Shown: one piece after another, positions 9,058 through 17,411 of the stretch
How positions within the stretch are numbered: position 1 is the stretch's first letter
Layout of the letters: the number at the start of each line of letters is the position of its first letter
From: Chitinophaga nivalis
GTDB taxonomy: Bacteria > Bacteroidota > Bacteroidia > Chitinophagales > Chitinophagaceae
Direction of reading: 5' to 3'
Assembly (NCBI RefSeq): GCF_025989125.1
Contig: NZ_JAPDNR010000001.1
Coordinates: 6,932,087 to 6,996,086, forward strand
DNA length: 64,000 bases
Position numbers and translations under genes: made by a program
The notes under the pieces: model-generated
Databases searched by the model: none
The model's input: the letters and a program-made list of their open reading frames with translations, nothing else
What the model was told of the DNA's origin: nothing

Positions 9058-10440
9058 ATGGAAAAATTTGATGCGATTGTTATTGGTTCCGGCCAGGGAG
9101 GTACGCCACTGGCAAAAAAACTGGCCGGGAAAGGCCGGAAAACCGCTATTATTGAGCAACGTTACATAGGAGGCACCTGCATCAACGATGGCTGCACGCC
9201 TACCAAAACCATGATCGCCAGTGCAAAGGTAGCCCATACCGTTGCCCACAGCGAAAAATGGGGCATTACCACACCCGGTTTTACGGTGGACCTTCCCTTT
9301 ATTATTGCCCGCAAGAATGATATCGTGTTACGGTTCAGAAACAGTGCTGCCAAAGGGTTGACACAAACACCCGGACTCACGGTCATATATGGCAGTGCCG
9401 CTTTCAGCGGAGAAAAGATCATTACCGTCACCTCCTCGGACGGCGGTGAACAACAGCTCACGGCCCCCCTGATATTCATTAATACAGGCGCTGCACCTCA
9501 TATCCCGAATATTCCCGGACTGGAGGAAGTGCCCTGGCTGACTTCCACCACCCTGCTGGATGAGGTAACCCTGCCCCAGGATCTGATCATCCTGGGGGGC
9601 AGCTATATTGCCCTGGAAATGGGACAACTGTATCAGCGTTTAGGCAGTAACGTTACAATCGTTGAAACGTCTCCACAACTTGTGTCCAAAGAGGACCCGG
9701 ATGTAGCGGCTGTTATCCGGAACTTCCTGGAAGAAGAGGGTATCCGCATTTACACCGGCGCCACCACAACAGGTATCCAGCCAACAACGGCGGGCATACA
9801 ACTGAATCTCATCACCGGTGATACCCATACCAGCATCACGGGCTCCCATATATTGCTGGCCACTGGCCGCACACCTGCGACAGCTGCCCTCCAGCTGCAA
9901 AATACGGGCGTTACTACAGATGAAAGAGGATATATCCAGGTGAATGACCAGCTGGAAACTTCCGTGCCGGGCATTTATGCCCTGGGGGATGTTAAAGGCG
10001 GGCCTGCTTTCACACACATTTCATATAATGATCATCTCCTGCTCTATAAAAATTTGTTTGAAAATGCTAACTTGTCTGTGCTGGACCGGCAGGTACCTTA
10101 TTGTATGTTCACCGATCCGCAGCTGGGTCGTATCGGCATTACTGCCCATACAGCTACCCGCGAAGGCATTCCTGTAAAAATTGCCTGTCTTGGTATGGAC
10201 AAAGTGGCCAGGGCCATTGAAACCGGTACTACCACCGGATTTATGAAAGCCATTGTACATGCACATACCGGGCAAATATTAGGCGCCGCTATCATCGGAA
10301 CAGAAGGCGGTGAAATCATGAGTGTATTGCAAATGGCTATGGCCGGTGGTGTAACGGCAACGCAACTACGTGGGATGATTTTTGCACATCCCCTGTATAC
10401 AGAATCACTCAACAACCTTTTTATGACCCTGGAAAAATAA
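9058..10440 (+). CDS. FAD-dependent pyridine nucleotide-disulfide oxidoreductase (MerA/dihydrolipoamide dehydrogenase-like)
   Basis: 460 residues from the ATG at 9058, directly before the dinucleotide-binding strand FDAIVIGSGQGG. The redox disulfide is C41-x4-C46 (GGTCINDGCTPTK). A second Rossmann motif (ILGGSYIALEMGQLY) binds NAD(P)H. GIYALGDVKGG contacts FAD, and the C-terminal dimer interface keeps the catalytic His-Glu pair (AHPLYTES). Known relatives reduce mercuric ion, lipoamide, glutathione or mycothiol disulfides. No MerA-type N-terminal HMA domain or C-terminal vicinal cysteines are seen. It begins the plus-strand cluster with the Egt genes, 42 bp before the ATPase gene, which suggests a thiol-disulfide role in that pathway. 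Confidence 0.85.
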   Translation: MEKFDAIVIGSGQGGTPLAKKLAGKGRKTAIIEQRYIGGTCINDGCTPTKTMIASAKVAHTVAHSEKWGITTPGFTVDLPFIIARKNDIVLRFRNSAAKGLTQTPGLTVIYGSAAFSGEKIITVTSSDGGEQQLTAPLIFINTGAAPHIPNIPGLEEVPWLTSTTLLDEVTLPQDLIILGGSYIALEMGQLYQRLGSNVTIVETSPQLVSKEDPDVAAVIRNFLEEEGIRIYTGATTTGIQPTTAGIQLNLITGDTHTSITGSHILLATGRTPATAALQLQNTGVTTDERGYIQVNDQLETSVPGIYALGDVKGGPAFTHISYNDHLLLYKNLFENANLSVLDRQVPYCMFTDPQLGRIGITAHTATREGIPVKIACLGMDKVARAIETGTTTGFMKAIVHAHTGQILGAAIIGTEGGEIMSVLQMAMAGGVTATQLRGMIFAHPLYTESLNNLFMTLEK

Positions 10441-10482
10441 TCGTTGACCGGCGCTTATTTTTTCGCTTCAACCATATCCTCC

Positions 10483-11430
10483 ATGATTAAACTGGATCAT
10501 GTTTCCAAATATTTCAACCGGCAACAAAAAGCAGCAGTACAGGAGATATCCTTTGAAGTAGCCGTCGGTGAAACCCTCGTATTACTGGGCACCAGCGGCT
10601 GCGGCAAAACCACTACCCTACGCATGATCAACCGGCTGATCACGCCGGACAACGGCCGGATCCTGGTCAACAACCAGGATATCCAGCAACAGTCCGAAGA
10701 AATCCTGCGCCGTAATATGGGTTATGTATTGCAACATACCGGCCTGTTTCCCCATTACACAGTCAGTGAAAACATTGGTGTAGTTCCCCGTTTACTCCGC
10801 TGGGATAAACCCCGGATACAACAACGTATCACCACCCTGATGGAAAAACTCCGCTTGCCCCCCGGCGACTACGCCAACGCCTATCCGCATCAGCTTAGCG
10901 GCGGGCAGCAACAAAGGGTCGGGCTGGCACGCGCACTGGCAGCCGATCCGCCGATATTACTGATGGATGAGCCTTTCGGCGCGCTGGACCCACTCACCCG
11001 CATCAGCGTACGAAAAGAATTCAGCCATCTCGATGAACTAAACAGCAAAACCATCATACTGGTCACACATGATATAGAAGAAGCTTTTGAGCTGGGACAC
11101 CGCATCTGCCTTATGAATGAAGGCAGCATACAACAACTCGGTACACCGGCCGACCTGCTGTTTCACCCGGCCAATGACTTCGTGAAAAAATTCCTGGACC
11201 CGCAACGGCTGCAACTGGAATTAAAAGCATTATACCTGCAGGACCTGTGGCCCTGGCTCGGGCCCGCCGGCAACAACAACAACGCATCTGCACTTCCTGC
11301 CACCACCACCAGCTGGGAAGCCCTGGCAGCCGTATCACAACAACCAGCCACAGTACACTATCAACAGGAACAAAAAATACTGACTGCCAGCATACTTATG
11401 GAAGCAGTATCTGCCTATAAAAACCAATAA
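10483..11430 (+). CDS. egtV: ABC transporter ATPase of the quaternary-amine/ergothioneine (EgtV/OpuCA) family
   Basis: 315 residues from the ATG at 10483; a TTG 39 bases upstream is in frame but less likely. All ATPase motifs are present: Walker A LLGTSGCGKTT, signature LSGGQQQRVGLARAL, Walker B ILLMDEPFGALDP and H-loop ILVTHDIEEA. The C-terminal 90 residues are low in conservation and do not form the tandem CBS pair of OpuCA. The family drives import of glycine betaine, choline, carnitine or ergothioneine. The symbol is inferred from context: the fused permease/binding protein starts 6 bp later, and egtB and egtD follow. Confidence 0.8.
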   Translation: MIKLDHVSKYFNRQQKAAVQEISFEVAVGETLVLLGTSGCGKTTTLRMINRLITPDNGRILVNNQDIQQQSEEILRRNMGYVLQHTGLFPHYTVSENIGVVPRLLRWDKPRIQQRITTLMEKLRLPPGDYANAYPHQLSGGQQQRVGLARALAADPPILLMDEPFGALDPLTRISVRKEFSHLDELNSKTIILVTHDIEEAFELGHRICLMNEGSIQQLGTPADLLFHPANDFVKKFLDPQRLQLELKALYLQDLWPWLGPAGNNNNASALPATTTSWEALAAVSQQPATVHYQQEQKILTASILMEAVSAYKNQ

Positions 11431-11436
11431 TACCGC

Positions 11437-13005
11437 ATGGAAGCAACGGAGAGTTTTTTCGACTTTGTACAACAACAATCCGGTAAACTGCTGGAGCAAA
11501 CCCTCACACATACCGGGCTTACCTTTATTTCCGTTTTACTGGCCGTAGCCATTGGCGTCCCCCTGGGTATCCTGATTACCCGTCATAAAAAGCTGGCAGG
11601 TATTACGCTCGGCACGGCCGGCGTCCTGCAAACCATTCCTAGTATTGCCTTGCTCGGCTTTATGATTCCGCTGCTGGGCATTGGTCCCAAACCCGCTATT
11701 GTAGCGTTATTACTCTATGCATTGCTACCCGTAATCCGCAATACCTACACCGGTATCAGCGGGGTAGATAGCAGCGTTATGGAAGCCGCTAAAGGGATGG
11801 GAATGAGTCCGTGGCAACTACTGTTCAAAGTACAACTACCACTAGCCATGCCCGTTATACTGGCCGGGATACGTACTGCTACCGTCATTAATGTAGGCGT
11901 GGCCACCCTCGCCGCCTATATTGCTGCCGGCGGCCTGGGAGAATTTATCTTCGGTGGTATTGCGCTGAACAATACCAATATGATGCTGGCAGGCGCCCTG
12001 CCGGCAGCCCTGCTGGCTATTCTGTTCGACTGGCTGCTGTCGCGGCTGCAACACCTGAAAAGCCGCAGCTCCCGGAAACTGCTGTACGCCTTACCCGCTA
12101 TACTCCTCGCCCTCTCTTCTTTTTACCTGATTCCGGATACCTACAACAGTAAAATGCTGGCAGGTTTCACGCCCGAATTTATGGGCAGAAAAGATGGCTA
12201 CCTGGGGTTAAAATCTGTTTATGGTTTACACATCCGCACCCTGGTGATCAGCGATATGATTATGTATAAAGCCGCCTGGGAGAAAAAACTGGACGTCATC
12301 AGCGGTAGCAGTACCGATGGACGGGTACAGGCATTTGACCTGGTAGTACTGGAAGATGATAAACATATTTTCCCACCCTACTATGCTGCCCCCATTGTAA
12401 ACATGGCTGTGCTGGAACAATATCCGGAACTGGAAGGTACCCTCAACCTGCTGTCTGGCATCATTAATGATAGCATCATGACAACGTTGAACTACCGGGT
12501 GGATTATCTCAAACAAAATCCGGAAAAGGTAGCAAAGGATTTTCTGGTAGCAGCCAAATTATGGCAACCTGCCCGGAATGGCCACAAAGGCACCATCCGT
12601 ATTGGCGCCAAAATTTTTGGCGATGGGTATATCCTGGCCAATATGTACAAGATGCTGATTGAAGGCCATACCGATCTGGCTGCGGTGACGAAAACCGGCC
12701 TGGGAGGCACTAAAATTGTGTTTGATGCTTTAACCAATCAGCAGATCGATCTGTACCCGGAATATACCGGTACCGGCCTGCTGACCATCCTGCAGGCCTC
12801 TTCGCAGGAAACAGCCTCCATGATGGCAGATAGCAAAAAAGTATACGACTATGTGCGGGAGAAATTTGAAAAAAACTACCGGATAAAATGGTTGAAACCC
12901 ATTGGCTTCAATAATACCTACGCATTGATGATGCGCCGGGAAGCAGCAGCCAGCCTGCATATCAAAAGCATATCCGATTTAACCGCATACATAAACCATA
13001 AATAA
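11437..13005 (+). CDS. egtU: Fused ABC permease and substrate-binding protein (EgtU/OpuCB-OpuCC type) with permuted binding domain
   Basis: 522 residues. Residues about 20-210 form a permease with five or six helices and the EAA loop EAAKGMGMSPWQLLFKVQLP. After a further helix (about 213-230) comes the periplasmic binding domain. Its two halves occur in reverse order compared with OpuCC/EgtU: residues about 240-380 (FTPEFMGRKDG, SSTDGRVQAFDLVVLEDD, FPPYYAAP) match the usual C-terminal half, and 386-522 (IRIGAKIFGDG, LYPEYTGTG, GFNNTYAL, ISDL) the usual N-terminal half. Permease-binding protein fusion is the known architecture of the ergothioneine importer EgtU. The gene lies 6 bp after the ATPase and 12 bp before egtB, so ergothioneine is the favoured substrate; choline or betaine remain possible. 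Confidence 0.85.
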   Translation: MEATESFFDFVQQQSGKLLEQTLTHTGLTFISVLLAVAIGVPLGILITRHKKLAGITLGTAGVLQTIPSIALLGFMIPLLGIGPKPAIVALLLYALLPVIRNTYTGISGVDSSVMEAAKGMGMSPWQLLFKVQLPLAMPVILAGIRTATVINVGVATLAAYIAAGGLGEFIFGGIALNNTNMMLAGALPAALLAILFDWLLSRLQHLKSRSSRKLLYALPAILLALSSFYLIPDTYNSKMLAGFTPEFMGRKDGYLGLKSVYGLHIRTLVISDMIMYKAAWEKKLDVISGSSTDGRVQAFDLVVLEDDKHIFPPYYAAPIVNMAVLEQYPELEGTLNLLSGIINDSIMTTLNYRVDYLKQNPEKVAKDFLVAAKLWQPARNGHKGTIRIGAKIFGDGYILANMYKMLIEGHTDLAAVTKTGLGGTKIVFDALTNQQIDLYPEYTGTGLLTILQASSQETASMMADSKKVYDYVREKFEKNYRIKWLKPIGFNNTYALMMRREAAASLHIKSISDLTAYINHK

Positions 13006-13017
13006 CCACCAGTATTT

Positions 13018-14172
13018 ATGTTGTTACAGCAAGCATATGAAACCGTACGGAACAGAACAACCGCCATCTGTGCACCACTCAAAACAGAAGACTACGTCGT
13101 ACAACCCGTTGTGGATGTAAGTCCTCCGAAATGGCACCTGGGGCATACTACCTGGTTCTTTGAAACCTTTATACTACTCCCTCATGCAGCCGGCTATACC
13201 GCGTTTGATCCACAATATAATTTTGTGTTCAACAGCTATTATGAAACCGTGGGTGCGCGCGTTATCCGCACAGATCGGGGCAACCTCAGCAGACCGGCTG
13301 TGGAAGATATTCTGCGTTACCGGCAATATGTAGATGAAGCTATGCAGCTATTATTGCAACAGGAACTGACGCCGGATCTCCAGGCACTCATTACACTGGG
13401 ACTTCATCATGAAGAACAGCACCAGGAATTATTATACACAGATATTAAATACATATTGGGGCATAATCCCCTCTTTCCACCCTACAGCGAACATATGCCA
13501 CTCCCGGATACGATAACGAACAATTCCGGTGATACCTGGTTAAATATGAAGGCCGGTATTTATAACATCGGATTTGCGGGAGAAGGATTTTGTTTTGATA
13601 ATGAACTGGGGCGGCACAAAGTATATTTATCAGATTTTGCACTCAGTACCCACCTGGTTACCAATGGAGAATACCTCGATTTCATACAATCGGGCGGCTA
13701 CCAGGATTTCAGTTACTGGCATGCAGAAGGCTGGGATTGGGTCAGGCAAAACCAGGTTACCATGCCGATGTACTGGTACAACATTTCAGGGCAGTGGATG
13801 CATTATACCTGGCAGGGCTTACAACCCCTGCTCCCCGATACTCCGCTGGCACATATCAGCTACTATGAGGCTGCTGCTTATGCCGCCTGGAAAGGATATC
13901 GCCTGCCCACCGAATTTGAATGGGAAGCCGCAGCGCCCCAGCTGGCATGGGGCCAACGGTGGGAATGGACAGAAAGCGCTTATCTGCCTTATCCCGGTTT
14001 CACCAAAGCTGCAGGCGCTATTGGGGAATATAACGGCAAATTTATGATCAGCCAGATGGTACTGCGGGGAGGTTCAGAAGTCACATCGCCCCATCATAGC
14101 CGTATTACCTACAGAAATTTTTTTCATCCCGCTTTGCGCTGGCAATTTACCGGCATAAGGCTGGCAAGATGA
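13018..14172 (+). CDS. egtB: Ergothioneine synthase EgtB (iron-dependent sulfoxide synthase)
   Basis: 384 residues. EgtB couples a thiol donor (cysteine or gamma-glutamylcysteine) to hercynine with O2. The N-terminal DinB_2 domain carries the three-His iron site: His43 in WHLGHTTWFFE and His131/His135 in HHEEQHQE. The C-terminal FGE-sulfatase domain starts near residue 180 (AGIYNIGFAGEGFCFDNE) and ends RWQFTGIRLAR. It is somewhat shorter than actinobacterial EgtB (about 430). No egtA (gamma-glutamylcysteine synthesis), egtC or egtE is nearby, which fits direct use of cysteine, but the donor cannot be read from sequence alone. It lies 12 bp after egtU. Confidence 0.9.
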   Translation: MLLQQAYETVRNRTTAICAPLKTEDYVVQPVVDVSPPKWHLGHTTWFFETFILLPHAAGYTAFDPQYNFVFNSYYETVGARVIRTDRGNLSRPAVEDILRYRQYVDEAMQLLLQQELTPDLQALITLGLHHEEQHQELLYTDIKYILGHNPLFPPYSEHMPLPDTITNNSGDTWLNMKAGIYNIGFAGEGFCFDNELGRHKVYLSDFALSTHLVTNGEYLDFIQSGGYQDFSYWHAEGWDWVRQNQVTMPMYWYNISGQWMHYTWQGLQPLLPDTPLAHISYYEAAAYAAWKGYRLPTEFEWEAAAPQLAWGQRWEWTESAYLPYPGFTKAAGAIGEYNGKFMISQMVLRGGSEVTSPHHSRITYRNFFHPALRWQFTGIRLAR

Positions 14173-14248
14173 TTGAAGAGGATTAACTGATTTACCGGAC
14201 CGGAAAGCCAATCGTAATCTATCTCCGGCCGGTGTTAAAACAAGAGGT

Positions 14249-15247
14249 ATGCACACGACCACTGTAATTCCAACGTACACCGCTTCCCGCAAGCGGCAAC
14301 AACACCTGCAAGCCTTTTACCATGATGTCGTAAAAGGACTCACTGCTCCAAACAAATACCTGGACGCCAAGTATTTTTATGATGCTGCAGGAGATGTACT
14401 TTTCCAGCAGATCATGCAATGTCCGGAATACTATCTGACCGGTTGCGAAATGGAAATTTTCACCCGGCAGGCAGCGCAGATAGCACATACCCTGCAACAA
14501 CGGGCCGGCAACTTTGATGTGGTGGAACTGGGGGCAGGTGATGCCACCAAATCCATACACTTATTAAGACAGTTGCTATCTAACGGAGTAGACTATACGT
14601 ATTTTCCGATAGATATTTCCGCGAATGTAATTAACCAATTGCAAATAAATTTACCAGCGGCATTGCCGCAACTCAGGATTCAAGGCCTCAACGGTGAATA
14701 TTTCCAGATGCTGCAGCAGGCAGCCGAACATACCAGCCGGAAAAAAGTATTGCTGTTTATGGGCAGTAATATCGGCAACTTTACCACGGAAGCAGCCCGT
14801 GGTTTCTGCCAGCAGCTGCATCAGTATATGCAACCGGGCGATCTGCTGATGATTGGCTTTGACCTGAAAAAACATCCGCAGGTGATACTGGATGCCTACA
14901 ACGATGCCGCCGGTATTACACGCGCGTTTAACCTGAATCTGCTGCACCGCATCAACCACGAACTGAATGCCGATTTTGATGTACAGCAGTTCATGCATTA
15001 CCCCACCTATGATCCGGGCACAGGTACCTGCAGCAGTTACCTGATCAGCCTCACCACACAGCAGGTACACATCGGAGAAGACGTATGTATTGACTTTGCT
15101 GCTAATGAAGCATTGCATATGGAGATCTCCCAGAAATATACCCTGGAGGAAATTACTGCCCTGGCAAGGCAAACGGGCTTTACACCTGTGACCCATTTTG
15201 CAGATCACAAAAAATGGTTTGTGGATGTATTATGGGAACGTAGTTAA
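14249..15247 (+). CDS. egtD: L-histidine N-alpha-methyltransferase EgtD
   Basis: 332 residues, the normal EgtD length of about 320. The enzyme methylates histidine three times with SAM to give hercynine, the substrate of EgtB. Family marks: KYLDAKYFYDAAGDVLFQQI (residues about 35-54), CPEYYLTGCEMEIF, the SAM site VVELGAGDATKS, FPIDISANVI, and the acidic-aromatic region FMGSNIGNFT. The C-terminal EISQKYTLEEI segment is also typical. It starts 76 bp after egtB and is the last gene of the cluster; its stop overlaps the convergent DinB gene by 4 bp, with no obvious terminator between them. Confidence 0.93.
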   Translation: MHTTTVIPTYTASRKRQQHLQAFYHDVVKGLTAPNKYLDAKYFYDAAGDVLFQQIMQCPEYYLTGCEMEIFTRQAAQIAHTLQQRAGNFDVVELGAGDATKSIHLLRQLLSNGVDYTYFPIDISANVINQLQINLPAALPQLRIQGLNGEYFQMLQQAAEHTSRKKVLLFMGSNIGNFTTEAARGFCQQLHQYMQPGDLLMIGFDLKKHPQVILDAYNDAAGITRAFNLNLLHRINHELNADFDVQQFMHYPTYDPGTGTCSSYLISLTTQQVHIGEDVCIDFAANEALHMEISQKYTLEEITALARQTGFTPVTHFADHKKWFVDVLWERS

Positions 15248-15720
15248 TCCCAGGCATGCAACAAACGACGCAATACAATAATCTCACCGGTATGATAGCT
15301 GGTATGGTCGGCCAATAATACGGCTTCCCGGAATAAATGCTGCCCGCTGCCGTGCGGGAATGGCTGAAACAGGGCTGCATCGGGTGCTTCCAGCAACGCC
15401 ACAAAGGCATGTACATCTTCTTTTATCTGCCGGATACTTTTTTTCCAGGCCGCCTCATTGGCGGGTGCTGTTTCCTCCGGCCAATAGCCCGCCGGCCATG
15501 GGGGCGACACATGCTGCGGATTGCGGGAAAACTCCAGTATATCCCATTGAGAGATGCGGATATGCTCTACCAGCTGCCAGATACTGTAAGGCAATCCATC
15601 CGGGATTTTCCCGCTTAAAGCAAGGGGCAAATCCTTTACCGCATCCGCAAAAGTAATATGGGCATGGGCGTTGAGCAATAGCTCCTTCAACGTATGTACA
15701 ACAGCTGTCTGATCTTTCAT
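15244..15720 (-). CDS. DinB/YfiT-like four-helix protein
   Basis: 158 residues, the size of a DinB domain. Metal-ligand histidines of the fold are visible in WQLVEHIR, and in ADHTSYHTGEI near the C-terminus, so a nickel or zinc site is likely intact. DinB-like proteins include thiol-dependent S-transferases that use bacillithiol, mycothiol or glutathione. It converges on egtD with a 4-bp overlap. EgtB also carries a DinB_2 domain, but the two proteins are only distantly related. No function is assigned. Confidence 0.78.
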   Translation of the reverse strand: MKDQTAVVHTLKELLLNAHAHITFADAVKDLPLALSGKIPDGLPYSIWQLVEHIRISQWDILEFSRNPQHVSPPWPAGYWPEETAPANEAAWKKSIRQIKEDVHAFVALLEAPDAALFQPFPHGSGQHLFREAVLLADHTSYHTGEIIVLRRLLHAWD

Positions 15721-15811
15721 CGCAGTAATTTTAAATTATTAAAGTAATTTCGCGGCCTAGTTCAAGCTAAACAAGCACACTGATTTTTTGTTTTAAACAG
15801 CAGATAAGTAA

Positions 15812-17227
15812 ATGAAGATCCTGCTCACAGGAGCTGGCGGATATATTGCACAACGACTACTACCTGTTTTACTGGAAAATGGACATGAAGTTATTTGCTG
15901 TGTACGGGACAGCTGCAGATTCGATGCCAACAAATACCCATCTTATCCGTTACAGGTCATCACGGTTGATTTCATGGATCCCGCTTCGCTCCGGCATATA
16001 CCGGCAGATATTGATGCAGCCTATTATCTCGTACATCCGGGGCCTGCTGCGGCCAGTGAGGTAGCCATCACGGCGGCCCGTCATTTCCGTACAAGGCTGG
16101 AACAAACCCGGGTACAACACGTCATCTGCTTATCTGACACTGCCTCCGACATACATCTGATTCCCTCCGTTGCACCGCCAGGGGTTGACGCTATATTAGC
16201 CGAAGCTGCCTTTCCTACCACTATTTTAAAAGCGGATATCATTATCGGCGCCGGCAGCGCCACCTTTCATATCCTGTATGACTGGGTCAGGAAAAGCCCC
16301 GTTATCTCCGGCGCCCAATGGCTGCATAACACCTGTCAACCGATTGCGCTCCGCGATGTGATCCATTATCTTCTTCATACGTTATCATTACCTCCTGTCA
16401 GTCACCGGCAATTGGAGATAACAGGTCCGGATACCTTTACCTGGCGGCAAATACTACAACGTTTAGCCGTGATCTGTCAGGTAAATTGCCCGATTTTTCC
16501 ACTGCCGGCCGCCTGGCCGCAGCTGGCAGCATTAAAGCTGGCAGTACTGACAGCACCCGCTTTACCGCATACACAACACCTGATAAAAAAGATGTGGGCT
16601 GACACAGTTTTACCGCGAACAAATTCATTAGCTACACTGTTACCTTTACAACAGCTTTCTTTTGATACTGCTGTGCATCACGCGTTACAGGAAATATTCC
16701 GGGATGAAGTACTGTCGAGCTGGAGAGATACAAAATCCGGTTATACCCCGGAGAAAGGCATTATGCATTATCAGCAGGTACCTGTTACCGGTTGTTATAA
16801 AGATATCCGGAAAAAACGGGTCAACGCTCCTACACAGGCACTGAAAAAAATCTGGGAGATAGGTGGTTCTCATGGCTGGTATTACGCAAACTGGTTGTGG
16901 TCTATACGCGGACTGCTGGATAAACTGGCAGGAGGCGCCGGTAAACAGCGCGGCAGAACCAGTAGCACCCGGCTCGCAACAGGCCAGGCACTTGACTTCT
17001 GGAGAGTTGTGACTGCTGATAAAGCCAATAAAAAATTACTGCTGTATGCAGAAATGAAAGTGCCGGGAGAAGCCTGGTTATCCTTTGAAATAATTGATCA
17101 GGAATTAATACAAACTGCCACATTCAAACCACATGGCATCACTGGAAAACTTTACTGGTATGCTATGTTACCGTTTCATGCTTTTATTTTCCCTGGCATG
17201 ATCCGTTATATAACAAGTGAGAATTAA
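15812..17227 (+). CDS. SDR/NmrA-type NAD(P)-binding protein fused to DUF2867
   Basis: 471 residues. The N-terminal Rossmann fold begins with ILLTGAGGYIAQRLLPVLL (residues 3-21), an atypical SDR of the YbjT/NmrA type that often lacks the Tyr-x3-Lys pair. Residues from about 320 form a DUF2867 domain (IWEIGGSHGWYYANWLWSIR, and LDFWRVV further on), ending with GKLYWYAMLPFHAFIFPGM. This two-domain layout is common in Bacteroidota and Actinobacteria; the role is unknown, possibly quinone- or lipid-related. It is monocistronic, with a 91-bp divergent gap to the DinB gene. Confidence 0.75.
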   Translation: MKILLTGAGGYIAQRLLPVLLENGHEVICCVRDSCRFDANKYPSYPLQVITVDFMDPASLRHIPADIDAAYYLVHPGPAAASEVAITAARHFRTRLEQTRVQHVICLSDTASDIHLIPSVAPPGVDAILAEAAFPTTILKADIIIGAGSATFHILYDWVRKSPVISGAQWLHNTCQPIALRDVIHYLLHTLSLPPVSHRQLEITGPDTFTWRQILQRLAVICQVNCPIFPLPAAWPQLAALKLAVLTAPALPHTQHLIKKMWADTVLPRTNSLATLLPLQQLSFDTAVHHALQEIFRDEVLSSWRDTKSGYTPEKGIMHYQQVPVTGCYKDIRKKRVNAPTQALKKIWEIGGSHGWYYANWLWSIRGLLDKLAGGAGKQRGRTSSTRLATGQALDFWRVVTADKANKKLLLYAEMKVPGEAWLSFEIIDQELIQTATFKPHGITGKLYWYAMLPFHAFIFPGMIRYITSEN

Positions 17228-17411
17228 GTTATCATTTCATGATGCAGCATCTCATTTACGTTTCATTAACATAAACTTTGAAAATAATCATTTCCTTTAC
17301 CACAAAGAATCTTATCGAAAAAATTTTCTTTTAAAATTTTGATCGTGTTTAGTTTGGATTAACAGAAGCCAATTACAGAAATTATAGAATTGTGTTTATT
17401 CACCATTCCTT

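Noticed and set aside
10483..13005. Annotation of the ABC genes as an OpuC-type glycine betaine/choline osmoprotectant system
   Set aside because: Sequence motifs alone fit it, but gaps of 6 and 12 bp link the transporter to egtB, and the permease-binding protein fusion matches EgtU. Kept only as an alternative.
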